In this document: positions 1 through 8,581 of the stretch, in pieces
Layout: each line of letters starts with the position of its first letter
Position numbering within the stretch: position 1 is the first letter of the stretch
Notes under the pieces: model-generated
The model's input: the letters and a program-made list of their open reading frames with translations, nothing else
Told to the model about the DNA's origin: nothing
Databases searched by the model: none
Program-made: the position numbers and the translations under genes
Assembly: GCF_051487185.1 (NCBI RefSeq)
Contig: NZ_JAHVDK010000040.1
Location: forward strand, 18,563 to 82,562
Origin: Inquilinus limosus_F
GTDB taxonomy: Bacteria > Pseudomonadota > Alphaproteobacteria > DSM-16000 > Inquilinaceae
Direction of reading: 5' to 3'
Length of the DNA stretch: 64,000 nt

Positions 1-2
1 CC

Positions 3-977
3 ATCCTGCTGATCCTCGGCGGCCGGGAGGTCGAAGCCGGCACCATGACGGTCGGCGACCTGGTGCTGCTGAACACCTACTTCCTCCGCCTGGCCCGACC
101 TCTGGAGCAGCTGAGTCGGCTGTACCGGACGATCCGCAACTCACTCACTTCGGTCGAGCAGATGCTGGCCATGCTCGACGAAAGACCGGACGTCACCGAT
201 GCGCCGAACGCGGTGCCGCTGCCGCCGGGAAGCGGCGACCTGATGTTCGAGCATGTCTCCTTCGCCTATGACCCGCGCCGGCCGATCCTGCGCGACGTTT
301 CGTTCACCTTGCCGGCCGGGCGGACGGTGGCGGTGGTCGGCGCGTCCGGCGCCGGCAAGTCGACCATCGCCCGGCTGCTGTTCCGCTTCTACGATCCGGC
401 CGCCGGCCGGATCCTGATCGACGGCCACGACCTGCGCGACGTCACCCAGGCCTCCCTGCGCGCCGCCATCGCCGTGGTGCCGCAGGACACAGTGCTGCTG
501 AACGAGACGCTGTTCGACAACCTGGTCTTCGGCCGGCCCGACGCAACGCGCGAGGAGGTCGAGGCGGCGGCGCGGATCGCCCAGCTGGACCGCTTCGTCG
601 CCGGGCTGCCGGACGGCTGGGACACGCGGGTCGGCGAGCGCGGGCTGAAGCTGTCGGGCGGCGAGAAGCAGCGCGTCGCCATCGCCCGCGCCGTGCTGAA
701 GCGGCCGCGGCTGTTCATCTTCGACGAGGCGACATCATCGCTGGACAGCGCCACCGAACAGGCGATCCAGGGCCGCCTGGCCGAGGCCTCGCGCGGCACC
801 TCGACCCTGATCATCGCCCACCGGCTGTCGACCGTGGTCAATGCCGACGAGATCCTGGTGCTGGACCACGGCCGGGTGGCCGAGCGCGGCAGCCATGCCA
901 CGTTGCTAGCCCGCGACGGGCTCTACGCCGCCCTGTGGCAGCGCCAGCACAGAGCGGCCGAGCCGGCAGCAGAGTAG
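3..977 (+). CDS. ABC exporter, C-terminal part (Atm1/HMT1-like half transporter), 5' end outside window
   Basis: This is the last 324 residues of a fused membrane-ATPase exporter; the frame is open at the left edge, so the start lies upstream. The first ~55 visible residues look like the last transmembrane helix and linker of Atm1-type exporters. The nucleotide-binding domain follows, with Walker A GASGAGKST near visible residue 113, the Q-loop in VVPQDTVLL, signature LSGGEKQRVAIARAV, Walker B LFIFDEATSSLD and H-loop IAHRLS, so it looks fully functional. Family members export glutathione conjugates or sulfur/iron-related compounds across the inner membrane; the substrate here cannot be read. 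Nothing in the next 400 bp appears to be cotranscribed with it. Confidence 0.9.
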   Translation: MLLILGGREVEAGTMTVGDLVLLNTYFLRLARPLEQLSRLYRTIRNSLTSVEQMLAMLDERPDVTDAPNAVPLPPGSGDLMFEHVSFAYDPRRPILRDVSFTLPAGRTVAVVGASGAGKSTIARLLFRFYDPAAGRILIDGHDLRDVTQASLRAAIAVVPQDTVLLNETLFDNLVFGRPDATREEVEAAARIAQLDRFVAGLPDGWDTRVGERGLKLSGGEKQRVAIARAVLKRPRLFIFDEATSSLDSATEQAIQGRLAEASRGTSTLIIAHRLSTVVNADEILVLDHGRVAERGSHATLLARDGLYAALWQRQHRAAEPAAE

Positions 978-1408
978 CTTCGCTGGGCCTCCGGATCGAT
1001 CCTGGCCCACTGAGCGCCGGCCCGTCGGCGCCATATCCGGCCATGACCAGAGCACCTCTAAACCGGACGCAGGCAAAGCTGGCCGGGATCGGTCCTTTCT
1101 CGCCAACTTGGCGCCCTAGAAGGGCCCTGGAACCGGACACCGGTCGGCCTGTTCGGACCGGACGTGACCGACCACGGCTCTCGCGGACGATCGCCAGCCC
1201 TCCTGCCTTCTCTGAAGCGGACACTCCCGATGATCCACCCTTGAAGGCCGAAACCACCACAGCGGCGACTGTTTTCCGCAGATCAGTCTCCATATCTAAC
1301 CGGAAGGCAGCAGCGCAAAGTCCTTTCGGCGTGCCCCAAAAACCAGTTCAAGGATCAAGGCATGATCCGCCTGGCAGATTCACGGGTTGATCTTGTAAGC
1401 AGGTCGCT
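978..1408. other. Intergenic region without a recognisable gene
   Basis: This 431 bp gap lies between the ABC exporter and the AraC regulator. It holds one copy of the dispersed GCGCCATA...CCGGAC repeat plus further CCGGAC-rich sequence that looks like degenerate copies of it. A GGAAC-N16-TGTT string occurs near 1131 but lies inside the repeat material about 250 bp from the next gene, so I do not call it a promoter. Confidence 0.5.
1027..1070 (+). repeat. Dispersed ~45 bp intergenic repeat, copy 1 (divergent)
   Basis: It starts GGCGCCATATCCGGCCATG and ends AACCGGACGC, matching the left and right halves of the family seen at 7819, 8763, 39757, 59153, 60309, 61574 and 63853. The right half is less conserved than in the best copies. 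Confidence 0.5.
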
Positions 1409-2428
1409 ATGCAAAACACGGCCAAATCGCGGGCCGGAGGCGGACAGGGGGAGCGGCCCGATTCGATGATCGCCGCCTCTGCCTCGAAGCTCTCCACCTC
1501 CGACCTCAACAGCCTTATGCGGGCGCTTGAGATCGATGTTATTGCGCTCACCGAGATGCTGATCCCATCTGGCCATCGCGCCGAGATGGGAACGATCGAC
1601 GCGCCGGCGATCCATTACACAGTCAGCGGCAGGGGACGGATCTCGATCGGCAATGGGCCTCCAATGCCGCTCGAGCCCCACCTGCTCATCATCAAGCCTC
1701 CGAACACCCCGTTCGCGATCGAAGTCGACGGAGCCGACGGCCCGAAGAGGCTTATCTCCCGTGATTGCTGGAAGCGGCATGACGGCGTATTGCGCATCGC
1801 GATGCCGGCCGAGCCGCCCGAGGTCATCCAGATCTGCGGCTTCTTCAACGCATCTTTCGGGCAATCCATCGGGTTGTTTCGCGAATTGCGGGAGCCCGTG
1901 GTCGAGAAATTCGAGCCGACGGACAAGATCGACCTGAAGCTTCGCGAAGCGGTCGAGGAGCTTTGCGCGCAGGAAATCGGCATGGGTGCCATGACGGCTT
2001 CCCTGCTGAAGCAGGTCATCGTCGCCCTGGTGAGGCGGTCGATGAAGTCTTCTCGCGGCTGGACGGATCGGTTCTCGATCCTCGCGGACCGGCAGATCAC
2101 GCGTGCCTTCGCCGACATGGTGGCACGTCCGGGGGCCGCCCATACGGTGCGGAGCCTGGCGCAGAGCGCGGGCCTGAGCCGGTCGGCATTCATGGCGCGG
2201 TTCTCGGAGATCTTCGGCCGTTCGCCGATGGCCGTCCTTCGGGACCTCAGGATGCGGCAGGCGGCGCGCGACCTCACGACGACGGCGGCCCCGGTCGACG
2301 TCGTGGCCTACAACGCCGGCTACGAAAGCCGCTCAAGCTTCGTGCGGGCATTCCGCAAAGCCTACAATGTCGATCCCAGCGAGTACCGGCAGAGCGCGAA
2401 GAACGATGAGGCTGACAAGGACGCTTGA
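1409..2428 (+). CDS. AraC-family transcriptional regulator with N-terminal cupin domain
   Basis: A 339-residue regulator. Residues ~45-190 resemble the AraC-type cupin ligand-binding domain (IHYTVSGRGRISIG is typical). The C-terminal ~100 residues form the double helix-turn-helix (VRSLAQSAGLSRSAFMARF and the closing VAYNAGYESRSSFVRAFRKAY). The start is uncertain: an in-frame ATG at 1466 sits behind AGGGGGAG and would give a 320-residue protein that still contains both domains. It faces the same way as the oxidoreductase, nitroreductase and AhpD-like genes downstream, which are plausible targets; that link is inferred from position only. Confidence 0.88.
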   Translation: MQNTAKSRAGGGQGERPDSMIAASASKLSTSDLNSLMRALEIDVIALTEMLIPSGHRAEMGTIDAPAIHYTVSGRGRISIGNGPPMPLEPHLLIIKPPNTPFAIEVDGADGPKRLISRDCWKRHDGVLRIAMPAEPPEVIQICGFFNASFGQSIGLFRELREPVVEKFEPTDKIDLKLREAVEELCAQEIGMGAMTASLLKQVIVALVRRSMKSSRGWTDRFSILADRQITRAFADMVARPGAAHTVRSLAQSAGLSRSAFMARFSEIFGRSPMAVLRDLRMRQAARDLTTTAAPVDVVAYNAGYESRSSFVRAFRKAYNVDPSEYRQSAKNDEADKDA

Positions 2429-2648
2429 GCCAAGCGCCGCGCTGCGACCAACCGAGTTCCTTCCCGTCCTTGAGCAGGGTTCGCGCACGCCTGGCGCACT
2501 GATCCTCGGCGCTTGCCAGCTCCGGATTCCAGAATATGTGTCCGCTCGTCCAGGGACGCCGGACGCGGGTTTCATCGCGCCAGAACCGGTGGCAGCGTGG
2601 CTTCGGGAGTCGGAAGACGACGTACTACCGCACACAGGCAGGTGGACG

Positions 2649-3566
2649 ATGAAGGCAATCGTTGTGACGGACCAGGCGGCGGGAACAGTCGGGATGACGC
2701 TGGCCGAGCGGCCCGAGCCGCAGGCAGCGATCAACGACGTCGTCGTTGAGGTTCACGCGTCGGGCTTCGTCCCGACCGAGCTGGCCTGGCCCTCGACCTG
2801 GACCGACCGCCTCGACCGTGACCGGACACCGTCGATCCCCGGGCACGAGCTGGCCGGAGTGGTCACGGCTCTCGGCTACGGCACGACGGGACTGTCGGTG
2901 GGACAGCGGGTGTTCGGCCTCGCCGACTGGTATCGCGACGGCACCCTGGCGGAGTATGCAGCGATCGAGGCACGCAACCTCGCTGCGCTGCCGGGCGACG
3001 TCGACTTCACGGTGGGCGCGAGCCTGCCGATCTCGGGCCTGACCGCGTGGCAGGGGCTGTTCGACCATGGCCGCCTCCGGGCGGGGCAGAGCGTCCTCGT
3101 GCACGGCTCGGCCGGCGCGGTCGGTTCGATGGTGACCCAGCTCGCAAAAGAGGCCGGCGCGCACGTCATCGGCACCGGACGCGCCGCCGACCGTCGGACG
3201 GCGCTCGACTTCGGCGCGCAGGAGTTTGTCGACCTCGGCAACGACGTCCTGGAAGACGTCGGCGCGATCGACCTGGTGTTCGATGGTATCGGCGGCGACA
3301 TCGGGAAGCGGTCCGCAGGCCTGATCCGAACAGGGGGAACACTGGTGTCCATCGTCGGGCCAGCCGAGGCACGGCCCACCGACGGCCGGGCGGTCGATTT
3401 CGTTGTCGAGGCCGATCGCGCCCAGCTGAGTGAAATCGTCCAGCGGGTGCGGGACGGGCGACTGCGAACGCATATCGGCACCGTCTCGACCCTCGACGAT
3501 GCCGTCGCCGCCTTCAACCCGACCGAGCGACGCCCGGGGAAGACGATCATCCGCGTTCGTCCCTAA
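2649..3566 (+). CDS. NAD(P)-dependent medium-chain (MDR) oxidoreductase, quinone-oxidoreductase type
   Basis: A 305-residue MDR-family enzyme. I chose the ATG at 2649 because AGGTGG lies just upstream and the protein then begins MKAIVVTDQ, as relatives do; the frame is open back to 2367. Residues ~30-110 form the GroES-like domain (GHELAGVVTALG). The nucleotide-binding Rossmann fold follows with VLVHGSAGAVGSMVTQLAKE. The catalytic-zinc cysteines of alcohol dehydrogenases are absent, which fits the zinc-free NADPH:quinone reductase or enoyl reductase subgroup. It probably reduces an electrophilic carbonyl or quinone. It follows the AraC gene and precedes the nitroreductase on the same strand. 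Confidence 0.88.
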   Translation: MKAIVVTDQAAGTVGMTLAERPEPQAAINDVVVEVHASGFVPTELAWPSTWTDRLDRDRTPSIPGHELAGVVTALGYGTTGLSVGQRVFGLADWYRDGTLAEYAAIEARNLAALPGDVDFTVGASLPISGLTAWQGLFDHGRLRAGQSVLVHGSAGAVGSMVTQLAKEAGAHVIGTGRAADRRTALDFGAQEFVDLGNDVLEDVGAIDLVFDGIGGDIGKRSAGLIRTGGTLVSIVGPAEARPTDGRAVDFVVEADRAQLSEIVQRVRDGRLRTHIGTVSTLDDAVAAFNPTERRPGKTIIRVRP

Positions 3567-3794
3567 GCAACACGCGCCTTAAGCGACACGCGTCTATCGA
3601 TGCATGCGGCCGGCCGACGCTGCCGGAACGGCCGGCTGCGCCCTATCGGACGCGCCCAGGGCAACCTGGGTCTCTGCCCACGGCTCCTGGGATGAGATGT
3701 CGAACAGACTCCATCCCAGCAGAGAGAGCGAAACCGCTCTTGTACGTCAACCTGCCCCTTCAACCTGGAAATCACCAAGACCAACGGGATCGCC

Positions 3795-4412
3795 ATGACC
3801 AACGCCGTCATCGACTGTATTTTGAGTCGCAGCGCCGCCAAGTACTACGACCCCTCCGCCACCTTGAGCGACGACCAGATCCGCGAGCTGGTGCGGATCG
3901 GCACCACCGCGCCGACATCCTTCCACCTGCAGAACTGGCGCTTCATCGCCGTGCGCACGCCCGAAGCGAAGGCCCGGCTGAAGCCGATCGCCTGGAATCA
4001 GCCGCCCATCACCGAAGCGGCCGTGACCTTCATCATCTGCGGCCAGCTGGCCGATTCCAGCGTGATACCAGAGCGCCTGGCACCGCTGGTGGAAGCGGGA
4101 ATCATGCCGGCAACGATGGTGCCGGACTGGGAAATCCCTGCACGCGGTCTGTACTTGAACTACCCGCAACGCCAGCGGGACGAGGCCGTACGCTCCGGCG
4201 CCATCGGCGCGACGGCGATAATCTATGCGGCCCGCTCGCTGGGGCTGGGTTCGACGCCGATGATCGGTTTCGATGCCGAAGCGGTGGCCCGCGAGTTCGG
4301 ACTGGCCGAGGACGAGGTGCCGGTCATGCTGCTGTCCGTCGGGGCGGAGCGTCTGGGAAACTGGCCGCAGAAGCCGCGCCGTCCGGTGGACGAAGTGCTG
4401 GATCTCGTATAA
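3795..4412 (+). CDS. Nitroreductase-family FMN-dependent oxidoreductase
   Basis: A 205-residue single-domain protein of usual family length. The N-terminal ILSRSAAKYYDP and PTSFHLQNWRFIAV match the FMN-binding start of nitroreductases (normally R-S-x-R...PS-x-xN-x-QPW). The C-terminal GLGSTPMIGFD and VPVMLLSVG are also typical. It would act as a cytosolic dimer reducing nitro compounds or quinones with NAD(P)H; the substrate is unknown. The next gene, an AhpD-like protein, starts 31 bp downstream, so the two are probably cotranscribed. Confidence 0.87.
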   Translation: MTNAVIDCILSRSAAKYYDPSATLSDDQIRELVRIGTTAPTSFHLQNWRFIAVRTPEAKARLKPIAWNQPPITEAAVTFIICGQLADSSVIPERLAPLVEAGIMPATMVPDWEIPARGLYLNYPQRQRDEAVRSGAIGATAIIYAARSLGLGSTPMIGFDAEAVAREFGLAEDEVPVMLLSVGAERLGNWPQKPRRPVDEVLDLV

Positions 4413-4443
4413 TTTCCTGTAAAATCAGCAACTTGCGGAGAAT

Positions 4444-4992
4444 ATGATGGCAAGAGCCGCGGCTCTCAAGCCGGAACAGGTGCCGGCCGATTCGAAGCCG
4501 ACTCTCGATGCGTTCACCAGGAACATCGGTTTCACCCCGAATATGATAGCGACCTTTGCGCAGAGCCCGATCGCGTTCAATTCATGGGCCAACCTGCTCG
4601 GCTCCTTGAGCAAGGCGCTCGACGTGAAGACGCGTGACAGCATCGGCCTCGCTGTCTCCGAGGTGAATGGCTGCAACTACTGCCTGACGGTTCACAGCTT
4701 CACGGCCGAGCATATGGCCAAGCTGTCGGCCGATGACATCATCCTCGCCCGGAAGGGCCATGCCCGCGACCTGAAGCGGAACGCCGCCGTCCAGTTTGCG
4801 CGCAAGGTCATCGAGACTCGAGGCCATGTCGGTGACGCCGATCTGAAAGCCATCCGCGATGCCGGCCACACGGATGCGAATGTCATGGAGATCGTCGCGC
4901 TGGTTGCCATGTACTCCCTGACGAACTTCTTCAATAACGTGTTCGATCCCGAGAAGGACTTTCCCGCCGTTACGCCGGCTGGCTCGGTCTGA
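4444..4992 (+). CDS. AhpD-like / carboxymuconolactone decarboxylase-family peroxidase-related protein
   Basis: A 182-residue protein with the family's redox motif EVNGCNYCLTVHS near residue 75: a C-x-x-C pair followed by His, as in AhpD and peroxidase-related CMD proteins. The rest is helical, with ALVAMYSLTNFFNNVFD as a typical C-terminal stretch. GCGGAG precedes the start. It probably disposes of peroxides or alkyl hydroperoxides. Together with the upstream nitroreductase and quinone-reductase-like genes it makes a small detoxification group; a hairpin with a short T-run lies ~70 bp after the stop. Confidence 0.88.
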   Translation: MMARAAALKPEQVPADSKPTLDAFTRNIGFTPNMIATFAQSPIAFNSWANLLGSLSKALDVKTRDSIGLAVSEVNGCNYCLTVHSFTAEHMAKLSADDIILARKGHARDLKRNAAVQFARKVIETRGHVGDADLKAIRDAGHTDANVMEIVALVAMYSLTNFFNNVFDPEKDFPAVTPAGSV

Positions 4993-5060
4993 TCTCCATC
5001 CGGTCGCATCGACCATCTCCGAGGAGCCTCGGAGGCTTCATGTGAAGCGAGTGCGACGCC

Positions 5061-5110
5061 AAAGCCCAGATGCACCCGGGAGAGCTTCCTGGGAGAGCGT
5101 CCGGGCTTTT
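5061..5110 (+). terminator. Probable intrinsic terminator after the AhpD-like gene
   Basis: AAAGCCC at 5061-5067 pairs with GGGCTTT at 5103-5109. The interior is also largely complementary (CCCGGGAG against CTGGGAG), and four T residues end the 3' arm. It is the only strong hairpin in the gap after the detoxification genes. Confidence 0.5.
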
Positions 5111-5386
5111 CGCGTGTGCGACGCGCGACATCCCCTCCGGCGCGCGATATCCGTCACATATCTGGCGTCGGCACCGCGACCGAAACGCCCGCTTTCCTTG
5201 GAAGCGGCCATCCGGCAGCCTCGGTCGCGACTTCCGCTTCTCACCCTTCCCTGCCGCCCTGGCACGGCCTGGATGCGCCAATACCGATGATAGCGTCGGC
5301 ATCTCCAGACTGGACATCCACCGGATCGGCGGCACCCGGCGTGTCCAGCAACCGGGCGTTCTGTTTCATCGGCAGCCGGCTCGACA
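5111..5386. other. Gap without recognisable gene
   Basis: No frame here gives a protein I recognise, and none has a convincing ribosome-binding site. It lies between the terminator hairpin and the RTX-type C-terminal remnant. Confidence 0.4.
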
Positions 5387-5524
5387 CCCAATCACGCTAG
5401 CGAACTGCGCTTCGCCTATAGCGGCTCGGACACGGTGATCGCCCGCGCCGTCGACGGCGTGTTCGACGTCCATATATTGCCCGCCGGGCACGTCGCGCTG
5501 GTGGCCGGGGAGTTCGTGCTGTAG
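5387..5524 (+). pseudogene. C-terminal remnant of an RTX-type calcium-binding secreted protein
   Basis: The frame ending at 5524 reads ELRFAYSGSDTVIARAVDG, continues with FDVHILPAGHVALVAG and stops right after EFVL. This is the usual tail of haemolysin-type calcium-binding proteins, where an L-x-F...G-x-DTV-x-x-x-x-DG-x-x-D segment ends in a hydrophobic DF-x-L type I secretion signal. No glycine-rich repeats or start codon remain upstream, so only about 45 residues of the original gene survive. Confidence 0.5.
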
Positions 5525-5581
5525 CCAGCCCACTTGGCCGCCGGTCGACGCTGACCGGCGGGCCAGGTGCAAATATCCTCT

Positions 5582-6196
5582 TCAGCGAGATGCCATCCGC
5601 GTGTCGGTCGCGATCCAGTTCTCTTCCCAGGTCCTGCCGCCGTCTGCGGAGAAGGACTGTACGAAGCGGTAGACATCGCGCGTCACGGGCAGGATCTCGA
5701 ACCGGACTAACACGGTGCGGCCGTCGTCGAGGGAATCCTGGCCGTAGAACATGCCGCGGCCATTCGTGAACCGGCCATACACCGGCGGCGTCAGTGTGCC
5801 AACCCGCGCGTTGGAGAAATGAAGGCTCCATTGCCGCGATTTCGGGTTGTACAGGCGCAGGCTCAGGCCTTCGATGTGGTGCCCGGTGGGACTGTCGGCC
5901 TCCAGCTCCAGCAGATTCGCACGACCGTCCCAGACTTTGCGGACCGTCGAGGTGCCGTCGAATTCGAGCCACTCGTTAGGAGACTCGCTGAGGGGCTCCG
6001 CGAGCACTTTCATCTGTGTCTTCCAGGTGCCGATCTCGAAGTCGAAATCGTGCTGGCCATCGGCTGACGCAGTGTCGGGCGCTGCGGCCGCATTCTGCGC
6101 CGACGCCACCGGTGGGAGCAGAAGCGCGCCGGCCAGCAGCCCGGCCGGCAGCAGGAGGTGAAGGCCCGTGAACCGCGGATGGGACATCGCCGGCAT
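5582..6196 (-). CDS. Secreted DUF1579-like protein
   Basis: A 204-residue protein with a clear Sec signal peptide: a hydrophobic run LLLPAGLLAGALLLPP and probable cleavage after VASAQ, near residue 33. The mature part (HDFDFEIGTWKTQM, then GTSTVRKVWDGRANL) resembles the DUF1579 / lipocalin-like beta-barrel proteins of unknown function. The start at 6196 follows GGGAGAG; the frame stays open upstream across the MocR gene only by chance. It is divergent from the MocR regulator, with an 81 bp shared control region, so it may be its target. Confidence 0.8.
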   Translation of the reverse strand: MPAMSHPRFTGLHLLLPAGLLAGALLLPPVASAQNAAAAPDTASADGQHDFDFEIGTWKTQMKVLAEPLSESPNEWLEFDGTSTVRKVWDGRANLLELEADSPTGHHIEGLSLRLYNPKSRQWSLHFSNARVGTLTPPVYGRFTNGRGMFYGQDSLDDGRTVLVRFEILPVTRDVYRFVQSFSADGGRTWEENWIATDTRMASR

Positions 6197-6238
6197 GAAG
6201 CTCTCCCGGATCTGAATGGTGAGCCACGCTAGGCAGGG

Positions 6239-6262
6239 AGTGGTAATCTGGAAATCACCACT
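6239..6262. promoter_or_regulatory. Dyad between the DUF1579-like gene and mocR, possible MocR operator
   Basis: AGTGGT at 6239-6244 and ACCACT at 6257-6262 form a perfect 6 bp inverted repeat around a 12 bp spacer. It sits midway in the divergent intergenic region, where a GntR-type regulator would be expected to bind. The function is inferred. Confidence 0.35.
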
Positions 6263-6277
6263 TTGCCCACAAATGCC

Positions 6278-7699
6278 ATGACCACCCTGCACTTGCCCCT
6301 CGACCGGTCCGGCGGACTGCCGCTGCACCGGCAGATCTATGACGGCATCCGCGCGGCGATCCTCGCGGGCGCGTTGCGGCCGGGCCAGCGCATCCCGTCC
6401 ACACGCGGCCTGGCCGCCGAGCTGGGCGTCTCGCGCCTGCCGGTGCTGGCCGCCTACGAACAGCTGCTGCACGAGTGCTATCTCGAGGGGCGGACGGGGT
6501 CGGGCACTTATGTCAGCCAGGCGCTGCCGGACGAGCTCCTGGAATCGCAGCCGGCGTCCGATGTGGCGCGATCCGCGCCCCGGGTCCCGCCGGAACGCGA
6601 CTATGGTGGGCTCGCCCCGTTCCGCACCAGCCTGCCGGCGCTGGACCGGTTTCCGCACGCGGCCTGGGCGCGGCTGGTGGCGCGGCATGCGCAGCGGCTG
6701 CCGCTGGCGCATATGGCCTATGGCGATCCGGCAGGGTTGCCGGTGTTGCGCGCGGCGATCGCCGACCATCTGCGCGCCGCGCGCGGGGTCGGCTGCAGCG
6801 CCGGGCAGGTCCTGGTCGTGTCCGGCTCGCAGGCGGCGCTGCGCATCGCCGCCGCGATGCTCCTCGCGCCCGGCGACGGCGTGGCGATGGAGGAGCCGGG
6901 CTACTCGGGGGCGCGGGCCGCGCTGGCGGCCGGCGGGGCGCTGCTGCTGCCGGTCCCGGTGGACGAGGCGGGCATCGACATCGACGCACTGCGGCGTGCT
7001 GACCGGGTGCGCGCCGCCTATGTCACGCCCTCGCATCAGTATCCGCTCGGCATGTCGATGACAGCGGCGCGGCGGCTGGCGCTGCTGGACTGGGCCCGGC
7101 GCGAGGACGCCTGGGTGCTGGAAGACGACTACGACAGCGAATACCGCTACGTCAGCCGTCCGCTCGGCGCGCTGCAGGGCATGGATGCGCATGGGCGGGT
7201 GATCTATATCGGCACCTTCAGCAAGGTGCTGTTTCCGGCTCTGCGTATCGGATACCTGGTGGTGCCGCCATCGCTGGTGCAGGACGCCGTGAGGGCGCGG
7301 CTGGCCTTCGACCTGTTCCCGCCCACGCTGTACCAGTCCGCGCTTGCCGAGTTCCTGGCCGAGGGGCATTTCGCGCGGCATCTGCGCCGCATGCGCGGCG
7401 TGTACCAGGCGCGGCGCGCGGCCCTGCTGGATGGTTTGGTGCGGTATTGCGGCGACCGTCTGGTCGTTCACAACGCCGACGCCGGGCTGCATGTCGCGGT
7501 GCTGCTGCCAGACGGGCTCGATGACACCGACCTAGTCCAGCGCATGGGCGAGCGTGGCCTGACGGCGACGGCGCTGTCCACCTGCTACGCGGGCGCGGTG
7601 CGCCGCTCCGGCCTGCTGCTCGGCTTCGGCGGCTCGGACGAGCGCCGGCTGCTGGAGGCGACGCGGGTGTTGGGCGAGGTCCTGCGCGCGGCCGATTAG
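6278..7699 (+). CDS. MocR/PdxR-type transcriptional regulator (GntR winged helix fused to class I aminotransferase)
   Basis: A 473-residue fusion protein. Residues ~1-75 form a GntR winged helix (LHRQIYDGIRAAIL, then STRGLAAELGVSRLPV, then EGRTGSGTYVS). The remainder is a fold-type I PLP aminotransferase domain containing EDDYDSEYRY and the PLP-lysine segment GTFSKVLFPALRIGY. Such proteins sense PLP or amino compounds and control a nearby gene. I prefer the ATG at 6278 over an in-frame TTG at 6263. Candidate targets are the divergent secreted-protein gene and a convergent DMT transporter of which only a C-terminal stub remains. Confidence 0.92.
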   Translation: MTTLHLPLDRSGGLPLHRQIYDGIRAAILAGALRPGQRIPSTRGLAAELGVSRLPVLAAYEQLLHECYLEGRTGSGTYVSQALPDELLESQPASDVARSAPRVPPERDYGGLAPFRTSLPALDRFPHAAWARLVARHAQRLPLAHMAYGDPAGLPVLRAAIADHLRAARGVGCSAGQVLVVSGSQAALRIAAAMLLAPGDGVAMEEPGYSGARAALAAGGALLLPVPVDEAGIDIDALRRADRVRAAYVTPSHQYPLGMSMTAARRLALLDWARREDAWVLEDDYDSEYRYVSRPLGALQGMDAHGRVIYIGTFSKVLFPALRIGYLVVPPSLVQDAVRARLAFDLFPPTLYQSALAEFLAEGHFARHLRRMRGVYQARRAALLDGLVRYCGDRLVVHNADAGLHVAVLLPDGLDDTDLVQRMGERGLTATALSTCYAGAVRRSGLLLGFGGSDERRLLEATRVLGEVLRAAD

Positions 7700-7711
7700 G
7701 CCGTGCGCGGG

Positions 7712-7825
7712 AGAGGGGCGGGTGACCAAGCGGATGCCGAGCGCGATCGGCACCACGCCGAGCAGGTCGAGCGGCGGCATATGCTCGCCCAGCACCGCCC
7801 AGTCGAGCCGGCTGAGGCGCGCCAT
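7712..7825 (-). pseudogene. C-terminal stub of an EamA/DMT-family transporter
   Basis: The minus strand reads DWAVLGEHMPPLDLLGVVP and then IALGIRLVTRP, the last transmembrane helix of EamA-type exporters. Everything before it is gone: the homology begins at 7825, within a few bases of a dispersed repeat copy at 7819. DMT exporters are common neighbours and targets of MocR regulators, so this is probably the regulator's lost partner gene. Confidence 0.6.
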
Positions 7826-7862
7826 ATGCGGTCATCGACGCGGCTTCGCTAATCCGGACACG
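7819..7862 (+). repeat. Dispersed ~45 bp intergenic repeat, copy 2
   Basis: The left half GCGCCATATGCGGTCATCG is identical to the best copies; the right half AATCCGGACACG is partly conserved. A weaker related unit with AACCGGTCATTG follows near 7930. The repeat starts at the point where the truncated EamA gene ends. Confidence 0.65.
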
Positions 7863-8092
7863 AACCGAGTTGGCTGCGAACGGCCCTTTCTTGCCGGCCT
7901 ATCGCCCTGGACGGCGCCCGAAACCGGTCATTGAATTGGACTCCCCGAAGCAAGACGTGACCGCCTTCGGCTCTCTGCGGCCTCTTCTCGACAAGACCCT
8001 AGATTGTCCGCTCCATAGCCCTGAGCGGCCACCGAACAACAGCAGCCGTGGGCCTGTGACGGTATCGGTTCAGTGCTTGCTGGTGATTTCTC

Positions 8093-8581
8093 TTACCTGC
8101 ATTTGCTCAGAATCTCGTCGACGACGCGCGGGATCGGTGCGGTGGCGTCAATAATGACGCCACTCTTCGGGACGTCTTCCTTCGTGGCATGCAATCGCGC
8201 AACAAGGTCCCGTTCGATCGGGCGTCCGCCCCACTCGTCTTCCGGTCTCGAGGCAAGCCGCCGGTTCAACGTATCGATATCGACCTCGAGCACAAAGACC
8301 CCGTCGAACAGATGGATAAAACGGGGAAAATTTCTGGACCCGCCACAGAAGAAGGACATCGCATTGGTCTCGTCGGCAACCAAGGCTTTGACCTTGTCGA
8401 CGTCCCAAATGTGATGCTCGTGCGCAAAGCCATCCACCGGTTCACCGGTTTCTGGATCGCCTTGATACGACAATTCCCTGTCACCATGGATCGCATGGTA
8501 GCCGCGCCGTCGCAGCTCCTCGCAGACTGAGGTCTTGCCTGTACCGGAAACGCCTTCGACTAGATAGTTCCTGACACCCAT
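8093..8581 (-). CDS. Small P-loop (AAA/nucleotide-kinase-like) ATPase
   Basis: A 162-residue protein with Walker A GVSGTGKTS at residues ~10-18, right at the N-terminus, followed by VCEELRRRGYHAIHGDRELSY. The size and arrangement resemble small nucleoside- or shikimate-kinase-like AAA proteins. VFVLEVDIDTLNRRL and RPIERDLVARLHATKE look like the lid and base-binding segments. It would phosphorylate a small molecule, but the substrate cannot be inferred. It stands alone between repeat-rich gaps. Confidence 0.75.
   Translation of the reverse strand: MGVRNYLVEGVSGTGKTSVCEELRRRGYHAIHGDRELSYQGDPETGEPVDGFAHEHHIWDVDKVKALVADETNAMSFFCGGSRNFPRFIHLFDGVFVLEVDIDTLNRRLASRPEDEWGGRPIERDLVARLHATKEDVPKSGVIIDATAPIPRVVDEILSKCR

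Noticed and set aside
1131..1155. GGAAC-N16-TGTT as a promoter for the AraC gene
   Set aside because: It lies inside repeat-like sequence rich in GGACC/GGAAC and is 250 bp from the gene; likely chance.
5582..7492. A 636-codon minus-strand frame covering the secreted protein and most of the MocR gene
   Set aside because: Only the last 204 codons look like a protein; the rest is antisense to mocR with an Arg/Gln/His-rich shadow composition, and GGGAGAG supports the start at 6196.
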